A stretch of DNA of 64,000 bases from Acridotheres tristis (lineage: Eukaryota > Chordata > Aves > Passeriformes > Sturnidae). This document shows positions 13,201-24,100 of the stretch, piece by piece. The notes beneath the pieces were generated by a model that saw nothing but the letters and a program-made list of their open reading frames with translations, was not told where the DNA came from and ran no database searches. The translations under genes and the position numbers were made by a program. Position 1 is the first letter of the stretch, and each line of letters opens with the position of its first letter. Where the stretch lies: NCBI GenBank assembly GCA_037013685.1, contig CM072884.1, positions 103,157,548 through 103,221,547 of the forward strand, written 5' to 3'.

Positions 13201-14470
13201 GGCCTTATTGTTATGCAGTCCCTACTCTCTCTTAAAACAGTTTTCTTTTAGGCTTGTCCTTCGAATCTGGTTTCTGCTTTCAAGGCCAAAATAGTTGCTG
13301 GACAGCTCAGATTCAGTGCCCTCTAATTGACATGACTTTTCCTCTGACTCATGTCTGTTTCCTGATGGTGTACAGAAAGAAATCATAACTTGTCTGATGT
13401 TTATCGCAATAAGCAAGCTAAAATATTCTATTCCAATTAGACTTCTGTTCCCCTTATGTGCTTTAACAGCTGCCTTTGCACTTGTGGTCTGAGTGCTTTT
13501 GGAGAATACAGAAACCTCTACATTATGCCAGAGGAGGTCTTGCTAGTGCCATTTGCAGCAGCTCTCCCACACACCTGTCTTCAAACGCAGATGCTAAATT
13601 TGCAGCTTTTCAGTAATATGTCATTGTGATTTGTCACTTAAGATATTGTACTTATTGCATGCAAATTTTCTGACAGCCATGCTTTGCTGTCAGTCTGTAG
13701 CTGCCCCAGCTTGTGATGCTTTACCACTGTAACTTAAGTGTGTATTTAGTGCTGACAATCTACCTAGAATCTGTACATACTGCCCTCTCTGCTCTTGTAA
13801 GTGTCCTTAACAGTGAGTTTTCTTCTGGCAATGTCGGGAATGGAAGTAATTGTTCATAAGATGGCTTAAAAATTCATGATGGAACCAGAAGGATAGAATA
13901 TTTCAGTGCTATTTCATAGCATATATTATGCAGGATATCATGGTAGCTACTAGCATATAGGTATGCAAGACTGAACAGGTCATTCTTGTTCATGGAATCT
14001 GAGTACATTCACTGGATCACCAGACATAGTGGTATGTGTGAAACTCAGACCTCATTGAATACATCTTATCTTCCCATAGCAAGATGCTATATTTCTCATT
14101 GGTTCCTATAGTTATCAGATACTATTTAAAAATCCCCTCCTCTCAGCTCTAAAACTATGCCAGAAAATATGGCATTTTAATGCAAGTCACAAATGAAGCT
14201 AAGAAAAAAATGATTCTTGTTTTTAATTTCAGACCTACAGAAACTTCACATGGCATATGTTTAGACAGGCAATACTCAGATACTTCATTATTAAAAAGTC
14301 AAGAAAGGGAAGAACAATCCACTTGGCATAGGATGATTACTAGCCTCTAAAAAAAAGGGGATTCTAGGAAAATCAAGTGATGGTAAAGTGTAATATCAGC
14401 ATAATTTTAAGTAATAAACCCCCAGGATTTGTCTAGGTTTAGCTGGGAGTAATGTAAATGAGCCTTTGTG
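10201..14470. other. Unique sequence, no gene seen
   Basis: The largest open frame is 136 codons antisense at 11130-11540, with no recognised domain and no flanking splice signals that would argue for an exon. Others (10489-10713, 10599-10871, 11683-11898, 12092-12283, 13222-13416) are shorter. The stretch 13417-14470 holds no open frame over 60 codons. No mobile element is recognised. Confidence 0.5.
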
Positions 14471-14504
14471 GAGCAATTGTGTGTTTAGAGCAATTGTGTG
14501 TTTG
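14471..14504. repeat. 17-base direct tandem duplication
   Basis: The unit GAGCAATTGTGTGTTTA at 14471-14487 is followed immediately by a copy differing only in the last base (14488-14504). A weaker third partial copy (GAGGAATTGTAGAGCA) follows. It is a small replication-slippage duplication. Confidence 0.9.
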
Positions 14505-16315
14505 GAGGAATTGTAGAGCAAACCCTGTGTTTAATGTCCTAAATACTTTGTTTGTGGTTCCTCAGCCTTATGGCCTCATCATATACCAAATTTTTGTGAA
14601 AAAACACTTCAACTTACATGCAATTAAGCTTTACTGAGGACGTAAAATTACAGTATAGCCAGTGTGAAATAGGATCATCAATGATAGTGACATCTGTCAG
14701 ACACAAGAATAAAACCACATTATGAACCCCCAGCCCTGATTGTATTGTCTCATTTGCATAACCAGTGTTAAAAAATCCAGTTATGTTAGGCACTTAGCAT
14801 TTCAAAATGGCCTTTAAGCACAGGAGTGAGGCTAGGAGGGGGCACCAGATAATTTTAAATTGTAGGATTAGGATGCCAGAAACCATCTGGATAAGCAGCC
14901 GTGCCTGCAGTGGTGAATACAGCAGATCCATGGACCACTTCAGTACCCCCGGAACCATAGCTGTGCCAGGGAGAGCAGCAGCAGGGCAGCAGTGGGAATG
15001 GCTGCAGACCCAGCCTTTGAGCTTTCTTCCTGCCTTATTTCCTTTTGTACTGGTGCAGCCAGAGAGTCTAGCTGACTGCAAAAATGCAATATACGGTTAG
15101 TTTAAAAAGAACTTCAGAGCACCAACCCCACACCACTTGCATGCCAGAAGTTCCAAGCTAATAGCTCCCAACATCCTATAATTAATTAGAACAAGAAAAG
15201 CCCTAGAAATTATGATGTGCCACAGAAAGAGAGCTGGAGAAATCAAGGGCATTTAGGGTGTCCTAGTATATATGTGGTGCAATGGTAAGAGTACAGACAT
15301 AAAATTCTTTATTAAAGTAAATTAGAAAGTTTAAAAGAAGAAATTACTAAAGCTATAATATAGGAACAAGTCCCATGTTGCATAAAAATGGTATAATTTT
15401 TCTTCATTAATGTGTAAGATGGGAAAGGACAGATAGGAAAAAGCAGTCCAGAAACAATATGTTATTAGGTACATCAGACAAAGGAGACCCAAATGAGACA
15501 CATCTAGGTGGGGAGCACCTTCACAGGCCCTTCTGTCTCACCACTGGGCATGTAGTGAAAATTGCTTTTCTTACTAATCTCAGGTATATTTAATCAGCTA
15601 GGCAAAGGTGTATTCATCCTGGCACAAGATGTAATAATTGCCCAAGGAAGCAGCAGGAGGAGGAAGGATTGCTTTAAGGCAGTTGCAGAAGTCTGGAGGA
15701 GCTAGTCAGGGGTGAAACAGTATTTCCAGAAGAGCAAGGCCGTTAACTTTTCAGGCTTATGTCTTCTCCCCATCACCTTAGGTAAAACTGTTTGGCATTT
15801 GCTGGTAGTAATACACCCACATCACATGAGTCTCATCAGGCACCTGAAGAAAAGTGACAGGAAAGAAATAGATGCTTGTTAAATTTTATTTTGCTTGATT
15901 TTACTTTGCACTGCAGAAATTAGTACTGTGCATTTAGTGACGTTAATAAATATGAGGTTAATGTATTCACAGCATTTACACATAGTTTTGAATATTTTCA
16001 AGGTAAACAGAATACACTTTCCTGTATCACTAGAGGAAACAAACTACATGTAGAACACAGGAAATTAGTATGTTTCCCCAAGCAGTAATTTTACAATATT
16101 TCTTTTCCAGTTTCTAAAAAAGAGTGGATTTATATTGCTCCATGAAGTAAAGTTTAAACCACTCTTGTATACAAAAAAAAAAGTGAAATGGTATATTTTT
16201 GATGAAGTATGATGTTCTTTGTACATGAGATTCCAAAGAGAATTCTTGCACTTTTCTTGCAAGTAATTTCTCCAAAATTCATAAAAACAAAGAACAGAGT
16301 ACTCTGAAGAACAAC
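14505..16315. other. Unique sequence, no gene seen
   Basis: Open frames on both strands at 14794-15100 (95 and 97 codons) overlap almost exactly and have no domain. Bases 15101-16064 contain no frame over 60 codons. The antisense frames at 16065-16495 owe their runs of valine or leucine to the CAA repeat beside them. Confidence 0.5.
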
Positions 16316-16354
16316 TAACAACAACAACAACAACAACAACAAACAAAAAAAAAA
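16316..16354. repeat. (CAA)n microsatellite with A10 tail
   Basis: About nine AAC/CAA triplets run from 16316 to 16343 and are followed by a run of ten A residues. It ends 18 bases before the left terminus of the solo LTR. Confidence 0.9.
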
Positions 16355-16372
16355 CCCCAAACCATGTAGTTT

Positions 16373-17423
16373 TGTGCTGGGTTGGCCCTGGCTTGATGCC
16401 AAAGCTGTTCTGTCACTCCCCTCCTGAGCTGGACAGGAAAGAGGAGATAAAACGAAAGGCACATGGCTTGAGAAATAAGGACAGGGAGGGATCACTCACC
16501 AGTTACTGTCATGGGCAAAACAGACCCAACCTGTGGAAATCAATTGAATTTATTACCAGGTGAATCAGAGCAAGATCTTGAGGAATAAAACCAAATCTTA
16601 GCAAACACCCTTCCTCCACCCCTCTCTTCTTCCCAACGCAACTTCATTCCTGATTTCTCTGCCTCCTTCCCTCCAGTGGCACAAGTGGACAGGCAATGGG
16701 AGCTGCAGTCTCTGTTGGTCCTTCCTCCTCAGACTCTTACCCCATTCCAGTGTGGAGTCCCTCCCACAAGCAGCAGTCCTCAATAAGCTTCTCCAGTGTG
16801 AGTCCTGCCCATGGGCTCAGTTCTTCACAAACTGCTCCACTGTTGGTCTCTTCCGAGGGCTGCGATCCTTCAGGAAGAGACTGCTCCAGTCTGGGCATTT
16901 CTCTCCATGGGTCCACAGGTCCTGCCAGGAGCCTGCTCCAGCATGGGCTTCCCACAGGGTCACAGTGTCCCTGGAGCATCCACCTGCTCCAATGTGGGGT
17001 CCCTCTGTGGGCTGCAGGCGGATCTCTGCTCCATCATGGACCTCCATGGGCTGCAGGGCATGGCTGCCCCACCGTCTTCTTCCCCACAGGCTGCGGGGAA
17101 ATCACTGCTCCAGCACCTGGAGCACCTCCTCCTCCTCCTTCTTCACTGACCTTGGTGCCTGCAGGGATGTTACTCTCACATATTCTCATTTCTCTCTTTG
17201 GCTGTTGTTGCACACTGTATTTTTTCCTTTTCCTAAATATGTTATCCCAGAGGTCCTGCGGCTGTCACCAATTGGCTTGGCCTTGGCCAGCAGTGGGTCT
17301 GTCTGACTTGTAGCCAGCTGGCTTTGGCTCTGTCAGACAAGGGGGAACCTTCTGGCAGCTTGTCAGAGAAGCCACCCCTGTAGCCCCCCCACGATCAAGA
17401 CCTTTCTACTTAAACCCAGTACA
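16373..17423 (-). mobile_element. Solo LTR of an avian endogenous retrovirus, antisense
   Basis: An LTR of about 1,051 bases. Its ends form an inverted pair, TGTGCTGGGTT at 16373-16383 against AACCCAGTACA at 17413-17423, with one mismatch in eleven and TG...CA limits as expected for retroviral LTRs. I recognise the body as an LTR family common in bird genomes but do not assert its database name. Sense appears to be the minus strand: an AATAAA signal reads on that strand at 16549-16554, about 180 bases before the 3' terminus, and the U3-like part carries an array of CTGGAGCAG-containing units. No target-site duplication is obvious (left flank TAGTTT, right flank TCTGGG). No gag, pol or env lies on either side, so it looks like the product of recombination between two LTRs. 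Open frames across it (up to 205 codons at 16696-17313) run antisense to it and are not genes. Confidence 0.85.
16740..17125 (-). repeat. Diverged motif array inside the LTR
   Basis: The plus-strand word CTGCTCC recurs at about 16832, 16881, 16933, 16984, 17027 and 17105. It is usually followed by an A-G-x-x-TGGG-like segment and then a CCCA-CAGGG or CCATGGG-like segment. Successive starts are 49, 52, 51, 43 and 78 bases apart. It looks like an amplified unit of roughly 50 bases that has since diverged. In the LTR's own sense the word reads GGAGCAG. The same words recur in the second LTR copy at 44.2 kb. Confidence 0.75.
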
Positions 17424-17639
17424 TCTGGGTCAGAGTGAATGTTGCTCTGGGCTGAATGGTAATTGAGCTGAATGCCAGAGAACGTTCTCAATTACATGAG
17501 TTGCAGTGGGCTCTGTCTGCCTTAGCACTTTGGTTTGAAGCAGTAGCACAGTCTTGAAGGAAATCCCTTGGTTGTTCCCACTTCCCACATGTCAGTTCAG
17601 TTTCCAGGGCAGCTTTTGTATGATGTGAAACAGGTGGCC
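17424..17639. other. Unique sequence right of the LTR
   Basis: No gene or repeat is recognised. The antisense 71-codon open frame at 17488-17703 has no known domain. Confidence 0.4.
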
Positions 17640-17775
17640 CTGCAGAGCAGAGCGCTGCTGGCAGCTCCCCTCCCCTCCGCGGCAGCAGAGTTCGGATCCC
17701 CACCAGGCTCGTGTGGGTCGGAGCCCCAGCCTGAACTTACAACGAGCCTGGAGCTGGTTCCGAGGACAAGATAAA
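17640..17775. promoter_or_regulatory. Small CpG cluster
   Basis: About eight CpG pairs occur in some 135 bases (for example GAGCGCTG, CCGCGG, TTCGGATCC, GTCGGAG, TTCCGAGG), starting 217 bases beyond the LTR terminus. It is short and may be nothing more than local GC-rich DNA. A regulatory role is only inferred. Confidence 0.25.
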
Positions 17776-20722
17776 ACCTGTTCTGAACTGCAGATTTCTG
17801 CTACAGAGTGCAGAAATCAGGGCTTACATGCCACACGATTTGATACAATTATTGTTTCTTTGCCAGGAATTAGTTGATAATATGGAAGGGGTTTGGTTTG
17901 TTTTTTGGGTTATTTTTAGTTTTTGCTATTAACAATGATATGAAACCAGAATATGTGAAGGTAATTTGTGTAGATACTGGTGAATGCATGAAGAGGATCA
18001 TATGTGGACCAGTAAAATAAAGTGAGTTGAGTTGAATGGAGAAGCACCTCTACCTTTATGGAAGAAATTAGCTTCCTAGTAAAAAATGAAAATGAGTAAA
18101 TAAGTAAATTTCAACAAGGTACTGCCATGTAGGCTAATATTTTTAAATGCTCAGCTGAGGTTTAATTTCTAGAGCTGCCATTCATCCTGTTAAAACAGGA
18201 GCATCAGCTGTGGTCATGCACGTTCCAGCCTCCCCATCCAGCCCTGCTGGGTTAAAGGAGGTTTCTGCTTCTTCAGATGGTCTGTAAATCTGACAACCAA
18301 ATTTTCTTAAGCAGAATTTTGTTTAGGAATTTGACCCAGTTTTGCAAATAGTTTTAAAAGAGCTGAAGTGACACTTTGGCTCAAGAAGAAAAGAAAGGAA
18401 AAAAAAACAAACCCTGAGAATAGGAAGAGGAGATTTACACATTTCATAGCACTGTTTTGTCAGGTTTTGTAAGAAATGCATTATATAATACAGCACTTTA
18501 ATCCATAACAAGATTAAAAGTAATTGTTTTCCCATGTTCTGCTTTCCTCTGAGGCTGGTTCAGTACACATCCCATTGTTTGTGTAGTATTGCATTATTTA
18601 GTAAAATCCTCAGATATTGAACAGCTGTTTGTTGGATTTGACCTGCAACATTGGAGTAATGGCACTACAAAGACAACGGATTTTGGCAGCTGTACTTTCT
18701 GTACAGCTGAACTATGATATTTGCAATAATATGTTGCTTGCAAAATTGCATCTGCTTGTTTTTGCTTCTGACTGTTTTTAAAGTAGCACCATTTATTAGC
18801 CCTAAGAAATTTTGGAGATGTGTACACCATTGTTATAATGAGTTTGCATTTATTGCATTATACATTTCATATCCAAATCTAAATTTGGAGTTCTAAATTG
18901 GTCTATAGAATTTAAGAACTAGCTGATAATCAATGCTGTCTTAATAGCAAATGGTGCCTTAATAGTAAAAGTACAATGCAGGTGTTAAATTTTACATTTT
19001 CTTCTGTAAACGTATATTACTTTTTTTTTTTCAAATTACACTTGTCCCTGTTATTTTAATTGTAGTAATTGCAAAGTAGAGTCCAGATGCAGTTACTGTA
19101 ATTTAATGCTTTATTTATTGACATAAATTCTATTCACTGCTTAACTCCAAACTGTTATTTGTCTTGATTTGTTTAGTTGATGGTCACTCCTTTACTGAAG
19201 GGAAGAGGTGTTAGATTAGGAGCTGGAAGATGGTGACTTGAGGAGACTTCACCAGCTGCATAGACAAACAAGGCTTACTTTATTATTGCCTTAATAACAG
19301 CTATTGAGCCCTGAGTACAGAGCAGCTCCTTGGCACCTCGTTCCCAGTGTGCAGGGAACATCCGAGTGGTCTGCTCAGTCACCCTTCATTTCTCCTGTTT
19401 GTCGTTGCTTCCCAGCCATCCTCCAATCTCACTAAACAAGTTCCTAAGCAGCTACTATAGAACTCTTCCAAAATATAAGAAACATCCAGGAGGTGGATGC
19501 TGCTCCTGCCTGGATTCCCATGCAGTGCAGCAGAAAAGGGATGTGCCCAGCCTGGAGAGGGAGCTGGCAGGAGCTTGTGTGAGTTGGCCTGGGTTTAACA
19601 CTCCATGGCCTCTTGCTGGAAGAGAAATTTGCATCCCCATGGAATTGCTCCAGGAGCTAAAAGACCTGCAAGGTTGATTCTCTGTGTATTTCTTTTTGTT
19701 TAATTTCTAAACAAGATTTTGCATTAGCCAAACTGTGTCTGCATGAGCCAAAAATAAGTAAATTTACCTGTATCATAAAACTTTTGACCTTTTTTATATT
19801 TTCTTGATATATTACTTAGTATTCTCAGAGTCTTGACACCCTGGTACCATGTATTTCCAAAGAAGAATTTTAACCATGACAACCATTTTAATGACTTAAA
19901 GAATGCTAATTCATGGTAATCAAAAAGGAATATCTTTGTAAAAGAATATTTTATACAAAAGTAAGGAAAAAATTTAACTCCATGAAAGTCATGTAGAATA
20001 AGAGTGAAAACATATTTGAGTATTACACAAAGTATTTGAAATACTTTTAATGAATAGGTTTTTTTGGTTTTTTTCACAAATGAAAAATATAGAATCTGTG
20101 GTTAACTATTTAATGGCCATTCAGAGAAATCTGTATTTGATCAATATTCTTGGCAAAGGTTGATTAATATTCAATGTGGTCCGCAATGAGCAGTCTAGAA
20201 AGAGGTGATGAATCAGTTTGCAGTCCTGGAACAAAAGATAACACTGTAGCAATCTGAACTTAGCCAGCCTGGATCGATTAATAATTCATAGTTAACTCCT
20301 GATTTTTAGCTGTAACCGAAGTTTATTGTAACTGTTGAGTAGAACAAGGGAATTTGTTGCTGTTCTTACATGTGAAAGAATGATTCAACAGGTTGCCCAG
20401 TGCTCTGGCTTTTGTACCACAAAGCACATGCTCAAGTCCTTAAATGCCTTCACTCAAGCCTTCAGTTGTTCTTGTTGGTTAGAGTTTAGCAGATGAAGAA
20501 CATTTTTGCTGGAGATATAAATAAATCATCCTATCATGTTTCTCTGTAAATTGGTATACTGGATTAAGCTTGTTTTATTTACTTTGCTGCCTTAGGGTGA
20601 ACCATTTGACAGAGTCACTGTAGCTTTGATTTTAACAATCAAGGATGGGGATATGTTTGGTGGTTCCCTGTTACTATCACAAAATCGAGTAAGTGACTTG
20701 CAATATCTGGTCCTGGAGAAGA
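17776..20722. other. AT-rich unique sequence, no gene seen
   Basis: Short open frames at 18323-18535, 18594-18896, 19330-19677 and 19724-20077 lack domains. The 115- and 61-codon frames at 19.3-19.7 kb sit in a GC-richer patch and overlap on opposite strands. A CpG-poor, ATTA-rich patch at 20100-20340 resembles a conserved non-coding element in texture only. Confidence 0.45.
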
Positions 20723-20742
20723 TTTTTTTTTTTTTTTTTTTT
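20723..20742. repeat. T20 homopolymer tract
   Basis: Twenty consecutive T residues follow GA. A simple repeat with no associated retroposon body recognised. Confidence 0.95.
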
Positions 20743-22043
20743 CAGTATTCAGATTGGAAAGAGTTTGTAGAAGACTTTCTCAAGTAGTTCTTACTCAAGT
20801 TGCATTTTATGTTTAAGGTGATCTGCTTATGCTCTCAAAAATGATTCAAATATATTCTTTTACAGGTTTTATTTTTATTTAAATATCTAATGGCAAATGC
20901 AATACATCTCTTTTAATGATAGATATGAAAATTATTGGACACTTAAGTTCTGCAAAACTACAACGTTTATTTCAAATTTTGTTTCCAGACCTCAAAAGGT
21001 ACCATTTTCCTGATTTAATCTGCTATGATTTTTTTTTCCCTCCATGCATTCAAATAGCCCCCAGTATCTTGTTATTAAAAATCTTTAATGACACCTGCAA
21101 TTAGTTGTTCTTGCTGGTTTTATCATCTCTATGCTGCAGTGGTTTGCCATACATTTAAGTCTGACAGATGTAATATAGGTATCCATATTTGCTGTTGCTT
21201 TTTCAATGTAGATCTGTCTCTTTCCAGAGATAGTGAGGCAGTGAAACAAGGTCATGGAAAGCAAAACAGGAGGTGAAGGAGTGAGGACCGTGCTGTGTGT
21301 GCCTCCTTCCCTCCACTTGACACAGTGTGAGAGAGGAAGGGCTAAGGGCAGGCAGTGCTGTGATCTGAGCGGGAAGGAGACCAGGCTCACTCCTCCTCCA
21401 CCCATGCAGGAGCATCCCCAGGAATCCCCAGAGCTCACTTGGAGCATGACAGATGATGTTGGAAAAGACAGTTTTAATTAAAACAAAAGACAGTGTCTGT
21501 TAGATGCATCTATTTATAGGTTAGGTAAATATGTTCATCTTTTCATTGACGTCTTAGAGAAGCAGTGAGGATCATTACTATGAACATATGAATATCAGCT
21601 TGGCTTTCATGTGTTGGCTTGGAGCCAGTTCTGGGAGCTTTTAATGATGCTGCCAAGTTTATAAGGTTCTCTCATGCAGCTGGGGTAATTCATGAGGATA
21701 AGTGGTTACAGGGCCAAGGCTTGGTATCTTTGCAAACACCCAAGGCCTTCAAAAGAGCTTTAATGGCAGAACTCAAAGACAGTGCCTTGAGTGCTTATAA
21801 CAGTTACTGGTGTAGGTGATTATATTTGATAATTAATGGCACTTAGTAAGTGAGAAATTCCCTTTTTATTCATGCAGAAAGAATATAATATTCAGGTTTT
21901 GTATTCAGTGAGCTTCTGTTTACCTTTTATCAATGGTAAAAGAAAAATATAAAGACAAGAAACAAGAAAGATAGCTGTTCCTTCCTCCCAGTAATTTAAC
22001 TGGGTTGCAAGCATTAGTGCAACAGTATGGCAGAGAGTTTTGG
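20743..22043. other. Unique sequence, no gene seen
   Basis: A GC-richer patch at about 21250-21450 produces overlapping open frames on both strands (120 codons minus, 75 and 62 codons plus) with no recognisable product. The 66-codon frame at 21619-21819 is also unrecognised. Confidence 0.45.
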
Positions 22044-22073
22044 TTTTTTTGTTTGTTTGTTTGTTTGTTTTTA
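22044..22073. repeat. (GTTT)n microsatellite
   Basis: Five tandem GTTT units at 22051-22070 are preceded by a T run. Confidence 0.9.
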
Positions 22074-22929
22074 TTGTAGTCTAGATTCACAGCTTAATTA
22101 AAATTCAGTACAGGTTAGTTTTCTTTTGTGTAGGCCTAAATTGGTAATGCTCAGACTCTGAGGTATCTGAGGATGAGGACAAACTGTAGAGAGCCTCTCA
22201 CAATGGTGTACCTTATGCATTAACAATGCAAATAGTAATATTTGAAGAAAGTGGATGTTTTCATGTATTTTTTTTTACTATTTTTTTATTATTGGTTTTT
22301 TGGAAAATAGGAAAATATATTTTTTAAAAATCAAACACTTATTTGAAATGCTCAAGCATTCAAATACGCTCATTTAAAATTTCAAACAAGAAGATGGAAG
22401 GGGTCTTCAAAATTGTCTCCATATTATTTTTATTCTACAGCATATGTTTACAAGTTTTTTTAATGAAAATTTATAGCAAAAAAAAAAAAGCAGAACAGGT
22501 CAACATTTCTATGCTGCAACAGAGAAGTTCTAGTAACATGCACTAAAATATGAATGAAACGTGATGCTTCATTGGTTCTAAATTATAAAGCTGCTTGGTA
22601 GTTTTTACTGTCCAGGAATATGCATCCTTATCCTACCTTATCTACAAGTTCATGTAAAATTTGATCAATATTTAGTGACTGATTTAAAATATGTACATGG
22701 TTTCATGGACAACAAGGGACTTCAGGTTTACCTTTCTTTAAAAGGAATGCAATCGTGTAACTTTTACAAGGTACTGTACAGACAATTCTGAAGTATGCTA
22801 TCTCATTATATTTTCCTTAATGGTTATTGATGTCTAGATAAACCTCTTTATTATTCTCATACTTGGATATTTATGATTAAGTTTTCAAAGCATCCAGTGT
22901 GAAATTTACAAAAGTTTATGAAAGGAAGG
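22074..22929. other. AT-rich unique sequence left of CR1
   Basis: No gene seen. The 67-codon open frame at 22343-22546 contains a lysine run from an A tract and has no domain. Confidence 0.5.
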
Positions 22930-24100
22930 TCCTTCATGATTAACAGGTCTCCTTCTATGATAAGGCGACGCTTGGTGAATGAGGAAGAGGCTATGGATGT
23001 TGCCTAACTAGACTTCAGTAAAGCATTTAAAAGCTTCTCCCACAGCATTCTTCTGGAGAAACTGGTTGTTCATGGCTTGGTTGTGTTCACTGGGTAAGAA
23101 AATAGTTGGATGGCAGATCCCAGAGACTGGTGGGGAATGGAATTACATCCACCTGGGGTTGGTTCCCCAGACCTCAGCATTGGGGCCACTCCTGTTTAAC
23201 ATCTTTGTCAATGATCTGGACAAGGGGATCAGGACCACCTCAGTCACCTTGCAGATAGCCCCACATTGGGCAGGAGTGCTGATCTGCTGGAGGGCAGGAA
23301 GGCTCTAAAGAGGGATCTGCACAGGCTGGGTTTATGGGCCAAGGCAAATTAATTGTGTGAGGCTCAACACTTGGACCTGTGCTTGGATCACAAATCCATT
23401 AAATATTCCAGGCTTGCGAAAGAGTGGCTGAAAAGCTGCCCAGTGGAAAATGACCTGGGGAGTCTGGTCAACATATGAGCTGGAAGGCTGCCCAGGGGGC
23501 CAAGAAGGCCAGTGGCATCCTGGCCTGAAACAGTGTGGCCAGCAGCACCAGGGCGGGGACTATCTCTTTGTACTCAGCGCTCTTGAGGCTGCACATCAAA
23601 TCCTGTGCTCAGTTTTGGGTCCTTCTCCACAAGGAAGACATTCAGGTGCTGGGGTAAGTCCAGAGAAGGGCAGTGGAGCTGGGGAAGGGTTTGGAACACA
23701 GTTCTGATGAGGAAAAGCTGAAGGACTTGGAGAGGTGAAGCCTGGAGAAAAGGAGACTCAGGAGGGACATTATCACTCTCCACAGCACCCTGAAAGCAAT
23801 GTTTAGTGAGGTAGGGGTCGTCCCTTCTCCCACATAACAAGGGACAGGACAAGAGGAAATGGCCTGAAACTGCACCAGGTGAACTTTAGATTGGGTAATA
23901 GGAACTACTTCTTCTCTGAAAAGTTGTCAAGCATTGAAACAGGTTGTCCAGGGAAGTGGTTGAGACACTCCATGAGTGTGTTCAAGAGGTGTCTCGATGT
24001 GACAGTCAGGGACATGATTTAGTGATGGATTTTGCAGTGCTGAGTTAACAATTAGGCTCAATAGATCTTAAGTCTTTTCCAACCTAAATGATTCTGTGAA
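22930..24100 (+). mobile_element. CR1 LINE, 5'-truncated, sense
   Basis: This is the longest CR1 copy in the window, about 1.17 kb. It enters the element inside ORF2 at the block reading GGTCTCCTTCTATGA (from 22946). It continues through the reverse-transcriptase region (23183-23230 encodes the hallmark GPLLFNIFVNDLDKGI) and the downstream ORF2 C-terminal region. It ends with the full 3' UTR, including the CAAGCATTGAAACAGG-like block near 23928 and the terminal TTTTCCAACCTAAATGATTC at 24074-24093. The reading frame is broken by frameshifts and stops, so no protein is possible. Small internal deletions relative to typical CR1 are evident around 23240. Truncation at the 5' end is the usual outcome of incomplete target-primed reverse transcription. 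Subfamily not assigned. Confidence 0.95.
23090..23350 (+). pseudogene. CR1 reverse-transcriptase remnant
   Basis: A decayed piece of CR1 ORF2 reverse transcriptase, the enzyme that copies the LINE transcript at the nick made by the ORF2 endonuclease. The segment GPLLFNIFVNDLDKGI (23183-23230) is conserved. Just downstream, where CR1 carries its FADD catalytic box, this copy reads about LQIAPHWAG in the same frame, so the box has been lost through a frameshift and substitutions. The endonuclease and the N-terminal polymerase domain are absent because the element is 5'-truncated. The 80-codon open frame here begins at a TTG and is only an island of open frame. Confidence 0.85.

Noticed and set aside
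16065..16495. Frames with poly-valine or poly-leucine
   Set aside because: The homopolymers come from the (CAA)n microsatellite on the opposite strand.
16696..17313. 205-codon open frame, longest in the window
   Set aside because: It lies inside the LTR, antisense to it. The GC-rich motif array keeps several frames open at once and no domain is present.
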